50,452 nt of DNA from Flavonifractor sp. An82 (GTDB lineage: Bacteria; Bacillota; Clostridia; Oscillospirales; Oscillospiraceae). Made by a program: the position numbers and the translations under genes. Where the stretch lies: contig NZ_NFHG01000020.1 of NCBI RefSeq assembly GCF_002159265.1, forward strand, positions 1-50,452, read 5' to 3'. The notes beneath the pieces were generated by a model. The model did no database searches. It saw only the letters and a list, made by a program, of their open reading frames with translations, and was not told the DNA's origin. Shown in pieces: positions 35,466 through 45,998 of the stretch (its first letter is position 1; each line of letters starts with the position of its first letter).

Positions 35466-38036
35466 TTACTTTTTGTAGAAGGTGTTCTCCATGGGAAGGC
35501 TGGTGCGCAGGATGTGGTCCTTGGCGTAATAGGCGCCCTGGACCGCCGGCGCGGTGGGGATGGTGGCGATCTCGCCGATACCCTTGGCGCCATAGGCAAA
35601 GGGCAGCAGCTCATCCTTCTCCACATAGATGGCGTGGATGTCGGGGATCTGATTGGCCCGCATCAGGCCCAGGGTACCGTACTTGGCCTGGGGTACGCAG
35701 TCCTTCAGGGGGAAGTCCTCGGTGAGGGCATAGCCCAGACCCATGAGCACGCCGCCCTCGATCTGACCCTGGATGGAGGTGGGGTTGACCACCTTGCCGG
35801 AGTCGTGGGCCGCGTAGACCTCCTTGACCTTGCCCTCGTCGTCCAGAATGACCACATGGGTGGCAAAGCCGTAGGCCACATGGCTCTTGGGGTTGGGCTT
35901 GTCGGAGCCCAGCTTGTCGGTGGGATCGAAGAACTCGGCAAAGTACTCCTTGCCCTCCAGCTTGCTCAGGTCACCGCCCACCTGATCCATGTCGGCCTTC
36001 AGGTCCACAGCGGCCATGCGTACCGCCTCACCGGTGATGAGGGTCTGGCGGGAACCGGAGGTGGTGCCCGAGTCGGGCGCCACCTCGGAGTTGGCGCCCA
36101 TGTTCCGCAGCAGCAGCCGGGGCAGCCCGGTGGTCTGGGAGAGAACCTGGAGGAAGACGGTGGCGCAGCCCTGGCCGATGTCGGAGGCGGCGGCATACAG
36201 CTCCACCATGCCGTCCCGCACCACCAGCTTGCAGCGGCCCTTGTCGGGCAGGCCCACGCCCACGCCGGCGTTCTTCATGGCGCAGGCGATGCCCGCGTGG
36301 TCCATGTTGGCCTCATACACGTCCTTGACGGCCAGCAGGGTCTCCTTCAGTGCGGTGGAGCAGTCGGCGATCTGGCCGTTGGGCAGCACCTTGCCCGGCT
36401 CGATGGCGTTGCGGTAGCGGATCTCCCAGGGGGAGATGCCCACCTTCTCGGCCAGCAGGTTGATGTTGGACTCCAGAGCAAACTCACTCTGGCACACGCC
36501 GAAGCCGCGGAAGGCGCCGGCGGGGGGATTGTTGGTGTAGTAACCGAAGCCGCGGATGTCGGTGTTCTGGTAGCAGTAGGGACCCACGGAGTGGGTGCAG
36601 GCACGCTCCAGTACGGGGCCGCACAGAGAGGCGTAGGCGCCGGTGTCGAAGTAGATCTCACAGTCCAGGCCGGTGAAGATACCGTTCTCATCGCAGCCCA
36701 GAGTAAAGGTACCCTCCATATAGTGGCGCTTGGGGTGGAAGTTGATGGACTCCTGCCGGGTGAGCTTGGCCTTCACGGGCCGATTCACCTTCAGGGCCGC
36801 CAGCACCGCCAGGTGCTGCACGGACACGTCCTCCTTGCCGCCGAAGCCGCCGCCCACGAATTTGTTCTCCACCACGATGCGGTCGGGCTCCCAGCCCAGC
36901 ATGATGGAGATCTCCTTCCGGGTGTCGTACACGCCCTGATCGGAGGTGTACACCTTCACGCCGTCCTTATAGGGGAAGGCCACGGCGCACTCGGGCTCCA
37001 GGAAGGCGTGCTCGGTGAAGGGGGTCTTGTAGCTCTGGGTCACCACATACTTGGAGTTGGCCAGAGCGGTCTTGGCGTCGCCACGGGTCACATGGCGCTG
37101 CTGGCACAGGTTGCCGTTGGGATGGAGCTTGGGCGCGTCCTCCGCCATGGCCTCCTGGATGGAGCGCACCGGCTCCAGGGGCTCGTAGCTGATCTTCACC
37201 AGCTTTTTGGCCTGAGCCAGGGTCTTCTCATCCTCGGCCACCACCAGGCAGATGGCGTCGCCCAGGCAGCGGGTGATATCGCCCTTGGCGATCATCACAT
37301 CCCAGTCCTGCTGGATGTGGCCCACCTTGTTGTTGGGCACGTCCTCAGCGGTGAGGACGGCCAGCACGCCGGGCAGCTCCAGGGCCTTGGAGGCGTCGAT
37401 GTCCAGCACACGGGCTCTGGGATACTGAGAGCGGACGGCGGAGGCGTGGACCATGCCCTCCATCTCGATGTCGTCACAGTAGGCGCCGCTGCCCAGCACC
37501 TTGCCCCGCACGTCAGTGCGGAAGGCCCGGTCGCCCACGCCGTAGATGTCGCCCTTCTCCAGCTCGGGGTCAATCTTCTCCTCGCCCCGGAGGATGGCGG
37601 CGGTGAGGGAAATACCCTCAATGATCTTCTTGTAGCCGGTGCAGCGGCAGATGTTGCCCCGGATTGCCTTCTTGATGTCCTCTTCGGTGGGGTTGGGGTT
37701 CTGATCGATGAGGGCCTTGCCCGCCATCACCATGCCGGGGATGCAGAAACCGCACTGGACGGCGCCCACCTTGCCGAAGGCGTATACAAAGGCCTCCTGC
37801 TCATCATGAGACAGGCCCTCCACGGTGAGGATGGTCTTCCCCACTGCCTTCTTGGTGGTAAGGACGCAGGACTTGATCGCCTTGCCGTCCACTACAATGG
37901 TACAGGTGCCGCAGGCACCCTCGCTGCATCCGTCCTTGACGGAATAGAGGTGCAGATCGTCGCGCAGATAGCGCAGCAGGGGCTTATCCTCCTCAGTGGT
38001 ACGGAGGACGCCGTTAACGGTAAAAGAATAGCTCAT
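35466..38036 (-). CDS. xdhD: Selenium-dependent-type xanthine dehydrogenase, fused Fe-S and molybdenum subunits
   Basis: 856 residues from ATG 38036 (MSYSFTVNG) behind AGAGGAA. Residues 1-80 are a plant-type [2Fe-2S] domain (C37, C42, C45, C57), and about 85-150 hold the second [2Fe-2S] cluster (C95, C98, C130, C132). The rest (about 165-850) is the molybdopterin domain, with GGGFGGKE near 390 and the catalytic Glu in KGIGEIA near the C-terminus. It matches the fused, FAD-less XdhD/Se-dependent XDH layout. It would interconvert urate, xanthine or another purine. No FAD subunit (XdhB) is nearby, so electrons must pass to another partner, most likely the RnfB-like ferredoxin 16 bp upstream and YgfK. 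Selenium dependence would come from a labile cofactor, not selenocysteine. Confidence 0.9.
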   Translation of the reverse strand: MSYSFTVNGVLRTTEEDKPLLRYLRDDLHLYSVKDGCSEGACGTCTIVVDGKAIKSCVLTTKKAVGKTILTVEGLSHDEQEAFVYAFGKVGAVQCGFCIPGMVMAGKALIDQNPNPTEEDIKKAIRGNICRCTGYKKIIEGISLTAAILRGEEKIDPELEKGDIYGVGDRAFRTDVRGKVLGSGAYCDDIEMEGMVHASAVRSQYPRARVLDIDASKALELPGVLAVLTAEDVPNNKVGHIQQDWDVMIAKGDITRCLGDAICLVVAEDEKTLAQAKKLVKISYEPLEPVRSIQEAMAEDAPKLHPNGNLCQQRHVTRGDAKTALANSKYVVTQSYKTPFTEHAFLEPECAVAFPYKDGVKVYTSDQGVYDTRKEISIMLGWEPDRIVVENKFVGGGFGGKEDVSVQHLAVLAALKVNRPVKAKLTRQESINFHPKRHYMEGTFTLGCDENGIFTGLDCEIYFDTGAYASLCGPVLERACTHSVGPYCYQNTDIRGFGYYTNNPPAGAFRGFGVCQSEFALESNINLLAEKVGISPWEIRYRNAIEPGKVLPNGQIADCSTALKETLLAVKDVYEANMDHAGIACAMKNAGVGVGLPDKGRCKLVVRDGMVELYAAASDIGQGCATVFLQVLSQTTGLPRLLLRNMGANSEVAPDSGTTSGSRQTLITGEAVRMAAVDLKADMDQVGGDLSKLEGKEYFAEFFDPTDKLGSDKPNPKSHVAYGFATHVVILDDEGKVKEVYAAHDSGKVVNPTSIQGQIEGGVLMGLGYALTEDFPLKDCVPQAKYGTLGLMRANQIPDIHAIYVEKDELLPFAYGAKGIGEIATIPTAPAVQGAYYAKDHILRTSLPMENTFYKK

Positions 38037-38052
38037 CTGTGGTTCCTCTTTC

Positions 38053-38604
38053 CTATGCAAAGTCGGCCACGGTAAAGATACCGTTGGCGTCTGCGATCAC
38101 GCCGCGGGGGCACTTCACCGCGCACATGCCGCAGGAGATGCAGCGCTCCGGATCAATGACCGCGTGGTTGTCCACCATGGTGATGGCGGCCGCCGGGCAG
38201 TTTTTCTCGCAGATCCGGCAGGTGATGCAGCTGACGTCGCAGGCATTGCGGGCGGCAGGGCCAGCGTCCTGGTTGGAACAGCGGGGCACGATGACGGTGT
38301 CCACGTCCACCAGATGGATCAATCCCTGCGGACAGGCCTCCACGCACAGGCCGCAGCCCACGCAGGCGTCCCGGTCCACCACGGCGGCGCCGTGGTGGCC
38401 AATGTGGATGGCGTCCAGGCGGCAGGCTTCCACGCAGCTGCCCAGGCCCAGGCACCCCTGAGCGCACTCCAACACGCCGTCGGCAAAGGCCTGCTTTGCC
38501 ATGCTGCAGTCCAGGTAGGACAGATCCGCCTCGCCCCGGCGCTTGGCCCGGCTGCCGCCGGCACAGTATACCATGGCGATGCGGTTGTTTTGGGTCGGTG
38601 CCAT
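38053..38604 (-). CDS. Soluble RnfB-like polyferredoxin
   Basis: 183 residues from ATG 38604 (MAPTQNNR) behind AAGGAGG. It contains no membrane segment. The order of cysteine motifs follows the C-terminal half of RnfB: a CAQGCLGLGSCVEAC group (about 47-61), CVGCGLCVEACP (about 81-92), CSNQDAG plus CDVSCITCRICEKNCP (about 108-138) and CISCGMCAVKCP (about 152-163), enough for about four [4Fe-4S] clusters. RnfB normally passes electrons from ferredoxin into the Rnf membrane pump; this protein lacks the RnfB N-terminal membrane anchor. Lying between ygfK and xdh, it probably wires these two redox enzymes together. That role is inference. Confidence 0.85.
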   Translation of the reverse strand: MAPTQNNRIAMVYCAGGSRAKRRGEADLSYLDCSMAKQAFADGVLECAQGCLGLGSCVEACRLDAIHIGHHGAAVVDRDACVGCGLCVEACPQGLIHLVDVDTVIVPRCSNQDAGPAARNACDVSCITCRICEKNCPAAAITMVDNHAVIDPERCISCGMCAVKCPRGVIADANGIFTVADFA

Positions 38605-38680
38605 GTTGGGTTCCTCCTTATACCGGTCGGGGACCACATATGCCCGTCCGGTCTGTAATTTGGGCGTCCAGCCGCCGCAA

Positions 38681-38736
38681 CCCCACGTGCGCGCAAAGCC
38701 TCAGTAAACACTGAGGCGATGCGCGCTGCCGTGGGG
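38681..38736 (-). repeat. Long imperfect palindrome between ygfK and the ferredoxin gene
   Basis: Nested arms pair in order: CCCCACG/CGTGGGG (38681-38687 with 38730-38736), GCGCGC/GCGCGC (38689-38694 with 38721-38726) and GCCTCAGT/ACTGAGGC (38698-38705 with 38710-38717). There is no T-tract on the minus strand. It sits 23 bp after the ygfK stop and 76 bp before the ferredoxin start. It may process or stabilise the message, or lower downstream expression. Confidence 0.6.
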
Positions 38737-38759
38737 GGTGGCAGTGGACCGATATTGAC

Positions 38760-41756
<2,997 letters not shown>

Positions 41757-41821
41757 AATCAAAACCTCCAGTTATCGTTATAACTCGGAATTACATCTTG
41801 TTTTTACTTTTGGGGGATTTC

Positions 41822-43162
41822 TTAGTAAGTGCAGTGGTTCAGCTCTCCCCACAGTTTTTTACTCTGCTCCATGCACCAGGCGTTGATCTTGTCTTCGTCA
41901 ATGCCCACGAACTCGCGGTCCTTGTAGAGCACCTTGCCGTTGATGATGGTGGTGCGGCAGTTCTTGCCCATCATGCCGAAGAGCATGTGGCCGTCGATGT
42001 TGGCGTCGGAGAAGGGGGTGAAGGGCTTGTAGTCCATCACGATGACGTCGGCGGCGGCGCCGGGCTTCAGCACGCCCAGAGGCTTCTTGAAGTAGCGGGA
42101 GCAGATCTTGGCGTTGTTCTGGAAGAGCATACCGGTGGCCTCACACCAGCCCACGTTGGGCATGCAGGCATTGTGGCGCTGCATGGGCAGCAGGACCTTC
42201 AGACTCTCCAGCATGTCGTGGGTGTAGGCGTCGGTGCCCAGGCCGATGAGGATGCCCTTGTTGTACATCTGCAGCACGGGGGAGCAGCCCACGGCGTTAC
42301 CCATGTTGGACTCGGGGTTGTTGCACACCATGGTGCCGGTCTCCTTGATGATGTCCATCTCGGCGGGAGAGACGTGGATGCAGTGGCCCAGCATGGTCTT
42401 CTCACCCAGGATGCCGTTGTACAGCAGACGGTTGATGGGCCGGCAGCCGTAGTTCTGCAGGGAGTCGTACACGTCGTTCATGCCCTCGGCCACGTGGACA
42501 TGGAAGCCGGTCATGCCATCGTTGGCCTTGACCATCTTCTCAAAGGTCTTGTCGGAGATGGTGAACAGGGCGTGGCCGCCGAACATGGCCTTGATCATGT
42601 CGTCGTCCTGCTCCTTGGCCCACTTGGCAAAGTCGGCGTTCTCCTGGATGGACTGGTCGCACTTCTCCTGGCCGTCCCGCTCGGAGACCTCGTAGCACAG
42701 GTTGGCACGCATACCCAGCTCCTTGCACACGTCCTTGATGGCGAAGAGGGAGCCGGGAATCTCGCAGAAGGAGGCGTGGTGATCAAAGATGGTGGTCACG
42801 CCGTCCCGGATGCAGTCCAGCACGGTGGCATAGGCGCAGGCGCGGGTGCCGTCCAGGGTCAGGTGGCGGTCGATGTACCACCACTGGCCGTCCAGCACCT
42901 CAAAGAAGTTGGTGGGGTTGAAGCCGTTGATGGACAGGCCACGGGCCAGTCCGGAATAAATATGGGTATGGACATTGATAAGACCGGGCATGATGACGCC
43001 GCCCTTGGCGTCCACGAACTCGGCGTCGGGGTACTTGGCCTTCATGTCGGCCAGGGAGCCGACCTCCTTGACCACCTCGCCGTCCAGAACGACGGCGCCG
43101 TCCTCCAGATAGGGAAGCTCCTCACTCCGGGTAATCAGTCTGCCATTTCCGACCAGCAGCAT
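41822..43162 (-). CDS. ssnA: SsnA-type amidohydrolase (purine degradation)
   Basis: 446 residues from ATG 43162 (MLLVGNGRLI) behind AAAAGGAGG; E. coli SsnA has 442. The frame stays open to 43324, but that part is the leader RNA with a terminator, so the longer start is rejected. Amidohydrolase metal site: HTH (H65, H67) in GLINVHTHIYSG, the later His in GFHVHVAEG and GHCIH, and Asp in GLGTDAYTHD. Relatives are chlorohydrolases and guanine deaminases. In gut anaerobes ssnA belongs to the urate-degrading gene set; the precise reaction (deamination or ring opening) is not settled by sequence. It is the first gene of its operon, under a candidate riboswitch. Confidence 0.92.
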   Translation of the reverse strand: MLLVGNGRLITRSEELPYLEDGAVVLDGEVVKEVGSLADMKAKYPDAEFVDAKGGVIMPGLINVHTHIYSGLARGLSINGFNPTNFFEVLDGQWWYIDRHLTLDGTRACAYATVLDCIRDGVTTIFDHHASFCEIPGSLFAIKDVCKELGMRANLCYEVSERDGQEKCDQSIQENADFAKWAKEQDDDMIKAMFGGHALFTISDKTFEKMVKANDGMTGFHVHVAEGMNDVYDSLQNYGCRPINRLLYNGILGEKTMLGHCIHVSPAEMDIIKETGTMVCNNPESNMGNAVGCSPVLQMYNKGILIGLGTDAYTHDMLESLKVLLPMQRHNACMPNVGWCEATGMLFQNNAKICSRYFKKPLGVLKPGAAADVIVMDYKPFTPFSDANIDGHMLFGMMGKNCRTTIINGKVLYKDREFVGIDEDKINAWCMEQSKKLWGELNHCTY

Positions 43163-43197
43163 AATAAAGTCCTCCTTTTCGTTTTTCATTTCTCCGT

Positions 43198-43229
43198 AAA
43201 AAAATTGCCCATTCCTGGTGGAATGGACA
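43198..43229 (-). terminator. Attenuator terminator in the ssnA leader
   Basis: On the minus strand, TGTCCATTCC (43229-43220), loop ACCA and GGAATGGGCA (43215-43206) form a 10-bp stem (one G-U) followed by ATTTTTTTAC. It ends 36 bases before the ssnA ATG, so transcription would stop before the operon unless the stem is prevented from forming. Confidence 0.88.
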
Positions 43230-43251
43230 GTTGAAGTTCGGCTTTTCAGAG

Positions 43252-43325
43252 GTTGCGGCAGCAGCCTCAGCAGAACCCAAGGTCCATCCAGCCCGTGCGC
43301 GAAAGCACTCCGTTGCAGCCACAAC
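43252..43325 (-). promoter_or_regulatory. Candidate riboswitch aptamer in the ssnA leader
   Basis: In RNA sense, GUUGUGGC (43325-43318) pairs with GCCGCAAC (43259-43252) as an 8-bp closing helix, extended after one U-U mismatch. Inside are a GUGC/GCAC hairpin (43308-43295 region) and a GGACC/GGUUC hairpin (43285-43273). GGAUGGAC (43289-43282) inside the fold can instead pair with GUCCAUUC (43228-43221), the 5' arm of the attenuator, over 8 bp, giving a clear antiterminator. I recall that an RNA motif named after ssnA was reported in comparative surveys, but cannot check whether this is a member. The ligand (a purine, or Moco) is a guess. Confidence 0.72.
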
Positions 43326-43339
43326 TTTTCATATGAAAA
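43326..43339. promoter_or_regulatory. Perfect 14-bp palindrome in the ssnA leader
   Basis: TTTTCATATGAAAA lies between the ssnA promoter and the aptamer, about 35-48 bases into the predicted transcript. A symmetric site of this kind suits a dimeric DNA-binding protein acting as a roadblock; the YheO-type regulator encoded next to it is one candidate. It may be only an AT-rich coincidence. Confidence 0.4.
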
Positions 43340-43380
43340 TTTGTAAATATTGACTATAGTTTAAACCCTTCGATGGCTCT

Positions 43381-43409
43381 ATCATACCACAATTCGCACG
43401 GAGATGCAA
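43381..43409 (-). promoter_or_regulatory. Promoter of ssnA-ygfK-ferredoxin-xdh
   Basis: On the minus strand, TTGCAT (43404-43409) and TATGAT (43381-43386) are 17 bp apart. The start is near 43374, giving a leader of about 210 nt that holds the palindrome, the aptamer and the attenuator. The first ten bases of this promoter (TTGCATCTCC) are identical in the permease promoter at 45712-45740. Confidence 0.78.
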
Positions 43410-43455
43410 CACTTTTGTTTGAAAAACAAAAAATTTTTTAGGCATTCAAAATCAG

Positions 43456-43483
43456 TTGAATCTTCCACGGAATGTGGTACAAT
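43456..43483 (+). promoter_or_regulatory. Promoter of the YheO-type regulator
   Basis: TTGAAT (43456-43461) and TACAAT (43478-43483) are 16 bp apart, back to back with the ssnA promoter. The leader before the ATG at 43597 is about 107 nt. Confidence 0.65.
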
Positions 43484-43596
43484 AAAAGCGATCATCAAAG
43501 GGAGTCTGACGCCGGGGCGGCTGCATTCCAATCAGTGGAAACCCCTGCGTTTACATAGTGCATCCCCGCGCGGACCCACGTAAGGAGGGAATCGAC

Positions 43597-44235
43597 ATGC
43601 CAGAGGCATCTACCCTGCAATTCCTGCTGAAGCTGGCAAAAGGCATCGCCAGTCAGTTTGGCCCCAACTGCGAAGTGGTGGTCCACGATCTGGCCACCAA
43701 CGATCCGGAGAGCTCCATCGTCGCCATTGAGAATGGCCAGGTCACCGGCCGCAAGGTGGGGGACGGTCCGTCCCATGTGGTGCTGGAGGCACTGCGGGGC
43801 AACCGGGATCAGCTTCAGGATCACCTGTGCTATCTGACCCGCACCAAGGATGGCAAGATCCTCAAGTCCACCACCATCTACATCCGGGATGATGACGGCA
43901 CCCCCATCGGGATCTTCGGCATCAACTACGACATCACCCTGATGCTGGCCATGGAGACGGCGCTCAAGCAGTTCACCGCCACCGAGAAGGAGGAGAAGGA
44001 GCCGGAGGCCATCTCCCGCAACGTCTCTGATCTGCTGGATGAGCTGATGGAGCAGAGCGTGAAAATCGTAGGCAAGCCGGTGGCGCTGATGAACAAGGAA
44101 GACAAGGTGAAAGCCGTGCAATTTTTGAACGACACCGGTGCCTTCCTGATCACCAAGAGCGGCGACAAGGTGTGCAAATTCTTCGGCATCTCCAAGTACA
44201 CTCTGTACAGCTACATCGACGAAGCCAAAGAGTAA
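43597..44235 (+). CDS. YheO/DauR-type PAS-HTH transcriptional regulator
   Basis: 212 residues from ATG 43597 (MPEASTLQF) behind AAGGAGGG. Residues about 8-118 form a YheO-type PAS-like domain (GPNCEVVVHDL, HLCYLTRTKDGKILKSST region, GIFGINYDIT). The C-terminal region about 150-210 is an HTH_22-type helix-turn-helix with VCKFFGISKYTLYSYID as recognition part. The best-known relative, DauR, represses D-arginine catabolism in Pseudomonas. Here it is divergent from ssnA and flanked by the permease, so it is the natural candidate for the locus-specific regulator, perhaps sensing a purine intermediate; this is inference. Confidence 0.88.
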   Translation: MPEASTLQFLLKLAKGIASQFGPNCEVVVHDLATNDPESSIVAIENGQVTGRKVGDGPSHVVLEALRGNRDQLQDHLCYLTRTKDGKILKSTTIYIRDDDGTPIGIFGINYDITLMLAMETALKQFTATEKEEKEPEAISRNVSDLLDELMEQSVKIVGKPVALMNKEDKVKAVQFLNDTGAFLITKSGDKVCKFFGISKYTLYSYIDEAKE

Positions 44236-44248
44236 GTTTCCGGCAGGG

Positions 44249-44273
44249 GCGGGCTGTGTTCTACACAGCCCGC
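44249..44273 (+). terminator. Terminator of the regulator gene
   Basis: GCGGGCTGTG (44249-44258) and CACAGCCCGC (44264-44273) form a perfect 10-bp stem followed by TTCTTTCTCC. Confidence 0.8.
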
Positions 44274-44294
44274 TTCTTTCTCCGGATAAGTGAG

Positions 44295-44320
44295 GACCCG
44301 GCTCCCGTGGGAGCCGGGTC
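44295..44320. terminator. Second terminator between regulator and permease
   Basis: GACCCGGCTCCC (44295-44306) and GGGAGCCGGGTC (44309-44320) are complementary, followed by TCGTTTTTCTT on the plus strand. It backs up the regulator terminator and lies just after the stop of the convergent permease gene. Confidence 0.8.
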
Positions 44321-44329
44321 TCGTTTTTC

Positions 44330-45658
44330 TTACTTGCTCTGCTTCTCCTTGGGGAGAGTCAGGTTCAGGATGATAGCCAAGATGGTGGCGACCACCACGG
44401 AGGAGGAACCGAACACGGTGTTCACCCACTCAGGGAAGCCCTCGCCGGCCAGGCAGCCGGACACCTGAGTGATGCCCACGCCCAGAGCCACGGACAGGCC
44501 GACCACGGAGCTCTTGCGGGGAGTGAAGCCGCCCTCAGTGATCATGCGGATACCGGTCATGGTAATGGTGGCGAACACGGAGATGGTGGCGCCGCCGATG
44601 ACGCACTGGGGAATGGTGGTGAGCAGGGAAGCAAACTTGGGCACCAGGCCAGCCACCAGCAGGATGCCGGCAGCCAGGGTGAAGACAGCCCGGTTGATAA
44701 CCTTGTTCACGGTGACGATACCCACGTTCTGGCTGTAGGAAGCGGTGGGCAGGCCGCCGAAGAAGGCGCCGATGATGCTCATGATGCCCTGGCCAATGAT
44801 ACCGCCGGACAGCTCCTTATCGGTAGGCATACGGTCCATGCCGCCCATGGTGGTGGAGGACAGGTCGCCGATGGTCTGCACCGCGTTGACCACATACACA
44901 ATGGCCAGGGACACGCAGGCAGAGGGAACGAACTTGATCTCAAAGGGCATGACCTCGGGCAGAGCGAACCAGGCAGAGGTGCCCACGCTGGAGAAGTCCA
45001 CCATGCCCACGAAGTAGGCCACGATATAGCCCACGATCATACCGATGAGGATAGCGCCCAGCTTGAAGATGCCCTTGGTGAAGTTGGACAGGATGACCAC
45101 CACCACCAGGGTAATGAGGGCCACCACCCAGCTCTTCACATTGCCGAACCACTCGGTGCCGGCGCCGCCGGCCATATACTTGACAGCGGTGGGATAGAGG
45201 GACAGGCCGATGGTGAAAATGACGGTGCCAGTGACCAGGGGCGGGAACAGGGGGCGGATCCACTTGACGAAGATGCCGAAGACGATGGCCACGATGCCGC
45301 CCACGATCTCAGCACCCAGGATCGTCGCAATGTCAAACTGCGCGCCGATGGCCTGGAGAGTGGGAATGTACGCAAAGCTGATGCCCATGATGACGGGCAG
45401 TCCGGAGCCGATGCGCCGGAAGATGGGGAAAAGCTGAAGCAGAGTGGCAAGAGCAGTCAGGATCAGAGAGACCTGGATCATCAGGGTCTTCTCCGCCTCG
45501 CTCAGACCACAGGTATTGGCAACCAGAATAGCAGGCGTAATGATACCCACTACCGCAGCCACCACGTGCTGGAGGCCCAGGGGGATCAACTGACCCGGCT
45601 GGGGGATACCGTTCCATTGAAATACGGTATCAGCGCTCTTTGTTTTTGGTGTACCCAT
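44330..45658 (-). CDS. NCS2 (nucleobase-ascorbate) family purine permease
   Basis: 442 residues from ATG 45658 (MGTPKTKSA) behind GAGGTG. About 12-14 hydrophobic helices with the gate domain pattern of NCS2 proteins; the family signature lies in SYSQNVGIVTVNKV, where the usual Thr nine places into the motif (QNxGxxxxT) appears as Asn. Closest in layout to bacterial xanthine/urate:H+ or Na+ symporters (PbuX/UacT/XanQ group); the uracil branch is less likely given the context. It should import the purine fed into the SsnA/YgfK/XDH pathway. It is separately transcribed, but its promoter shares ten identical bases with that of ssnA. Confidence 0.88.
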   Translation of the reverse strand: MGTPKTKSADTVFQWNGIPQPGQLIPLGLQHVVAAVVGIITPAILVANTCGLSEAEKTLMIQVSLILTALATLLQLFPIFRRIGSGLPVIMGISFAYIPTLQAIGAQFDIATILGAEIVGGIVAIVFGIFVKWIRPLFPPLVTGTVIFTIGLSLYPTAVKYMAGGAGTEWFGNVKSWVVALITLVVVVILSNFTKGIFKLGAILIGMIVGYIVAYFVGMVDFSSVGTSAWFALPEVMPFEIKFVPSACVSLAIVYVVNAVQTIGDLSSTTMGGMDRMPTDKELSGGIIGQGIMSIIGAFFGGLPTASYSQNVGIVTVNKVINRAVFTLAAGILLVAGLVPKFASLLTTIPQCVIGGATISVFATITMTGIRMITEGGFTPRKSSVVGLSVALGVGITQVSGCLAGEGFPEWVNTVFGSSSVVVATILAIILNLTLPKEKQSK

Positions 45659-45711
45659 TCCAATCACCTCACAAAAAATTTTTTGCCCAAATACTTTTTT
45701 TGCTCACCCAA

Positions 45712-45740
45712 ACTATACCCCATTTACACTGGAGATGCAA
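45712..45740 (-). promoter_or_regulatory. Promoter of the purine permease
   Basis: On the minus strand, TTGCAT (45735-45740) and TATAGT (45712-45717) are 17 bp apart. The -35 and the following CTCC are identical to the ssnA promoter, and 20 of 29 positions across both promoters agree. Confidence 0.72.
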
Positions 45741-45907
45741 GTGGAAATTGAGGTACAGGGGCCAAAATTCGCCGCCGCTTTTTGTGCAATTTGGAAAAAT
45801 CTTTCCCCGAATTTGGGGACAGAAAATAAAATTTCAGTACCACAATTAAACCATCAAGTTTTATCTGATCTGTATGTTATCCCCATTTACACACTGTCTT
45901 TCCGGGG
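45741..45907. other. AT-rich spacer between permease and lysO promoters
   Basis: Apart from the two divergent promoters, this 167-bp stretch shows no gene, no long inverted repeat and no recognised regulatory motif. Confidence 0.5.
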
Positions 45908-45936
45908 TGGACTTTCCAAAATAGATATGCTAGAAT
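45908..45936 (+). promoter_or_regulatory. Promoter of the LysO-like gene
   Basis: TGGACT (45908-45913) and TAGAAT (45931-45936) are 17 bp apart, with TG at the extended -10 position. The leader is about 57 nt. Confidence 0.55.
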
Positions 45937-45998
45937 GGCACTGCCGCGTTTTTGCGGGATTTTTGTTTCAATGTTTTGATTGGAAAGGATCGATGGAT

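Noticed and set aside
35466-38036. A selenocysteine codon in the selenium-dependent-type XDH
   Set aside because: No in-frame TGA interrupts the gene. In this enzyme class selenium is a labile cofactor ligand, not selenocysteine.
43163-43324. A 54-residue N-terminal extension of SsnA
   Set aside because: The frame is open, but the region folds into the aptamer and terminator and lacks a ribosome site, while ATG 43162 has an AAAAGGAGG site and aligns with the known SsnA start.
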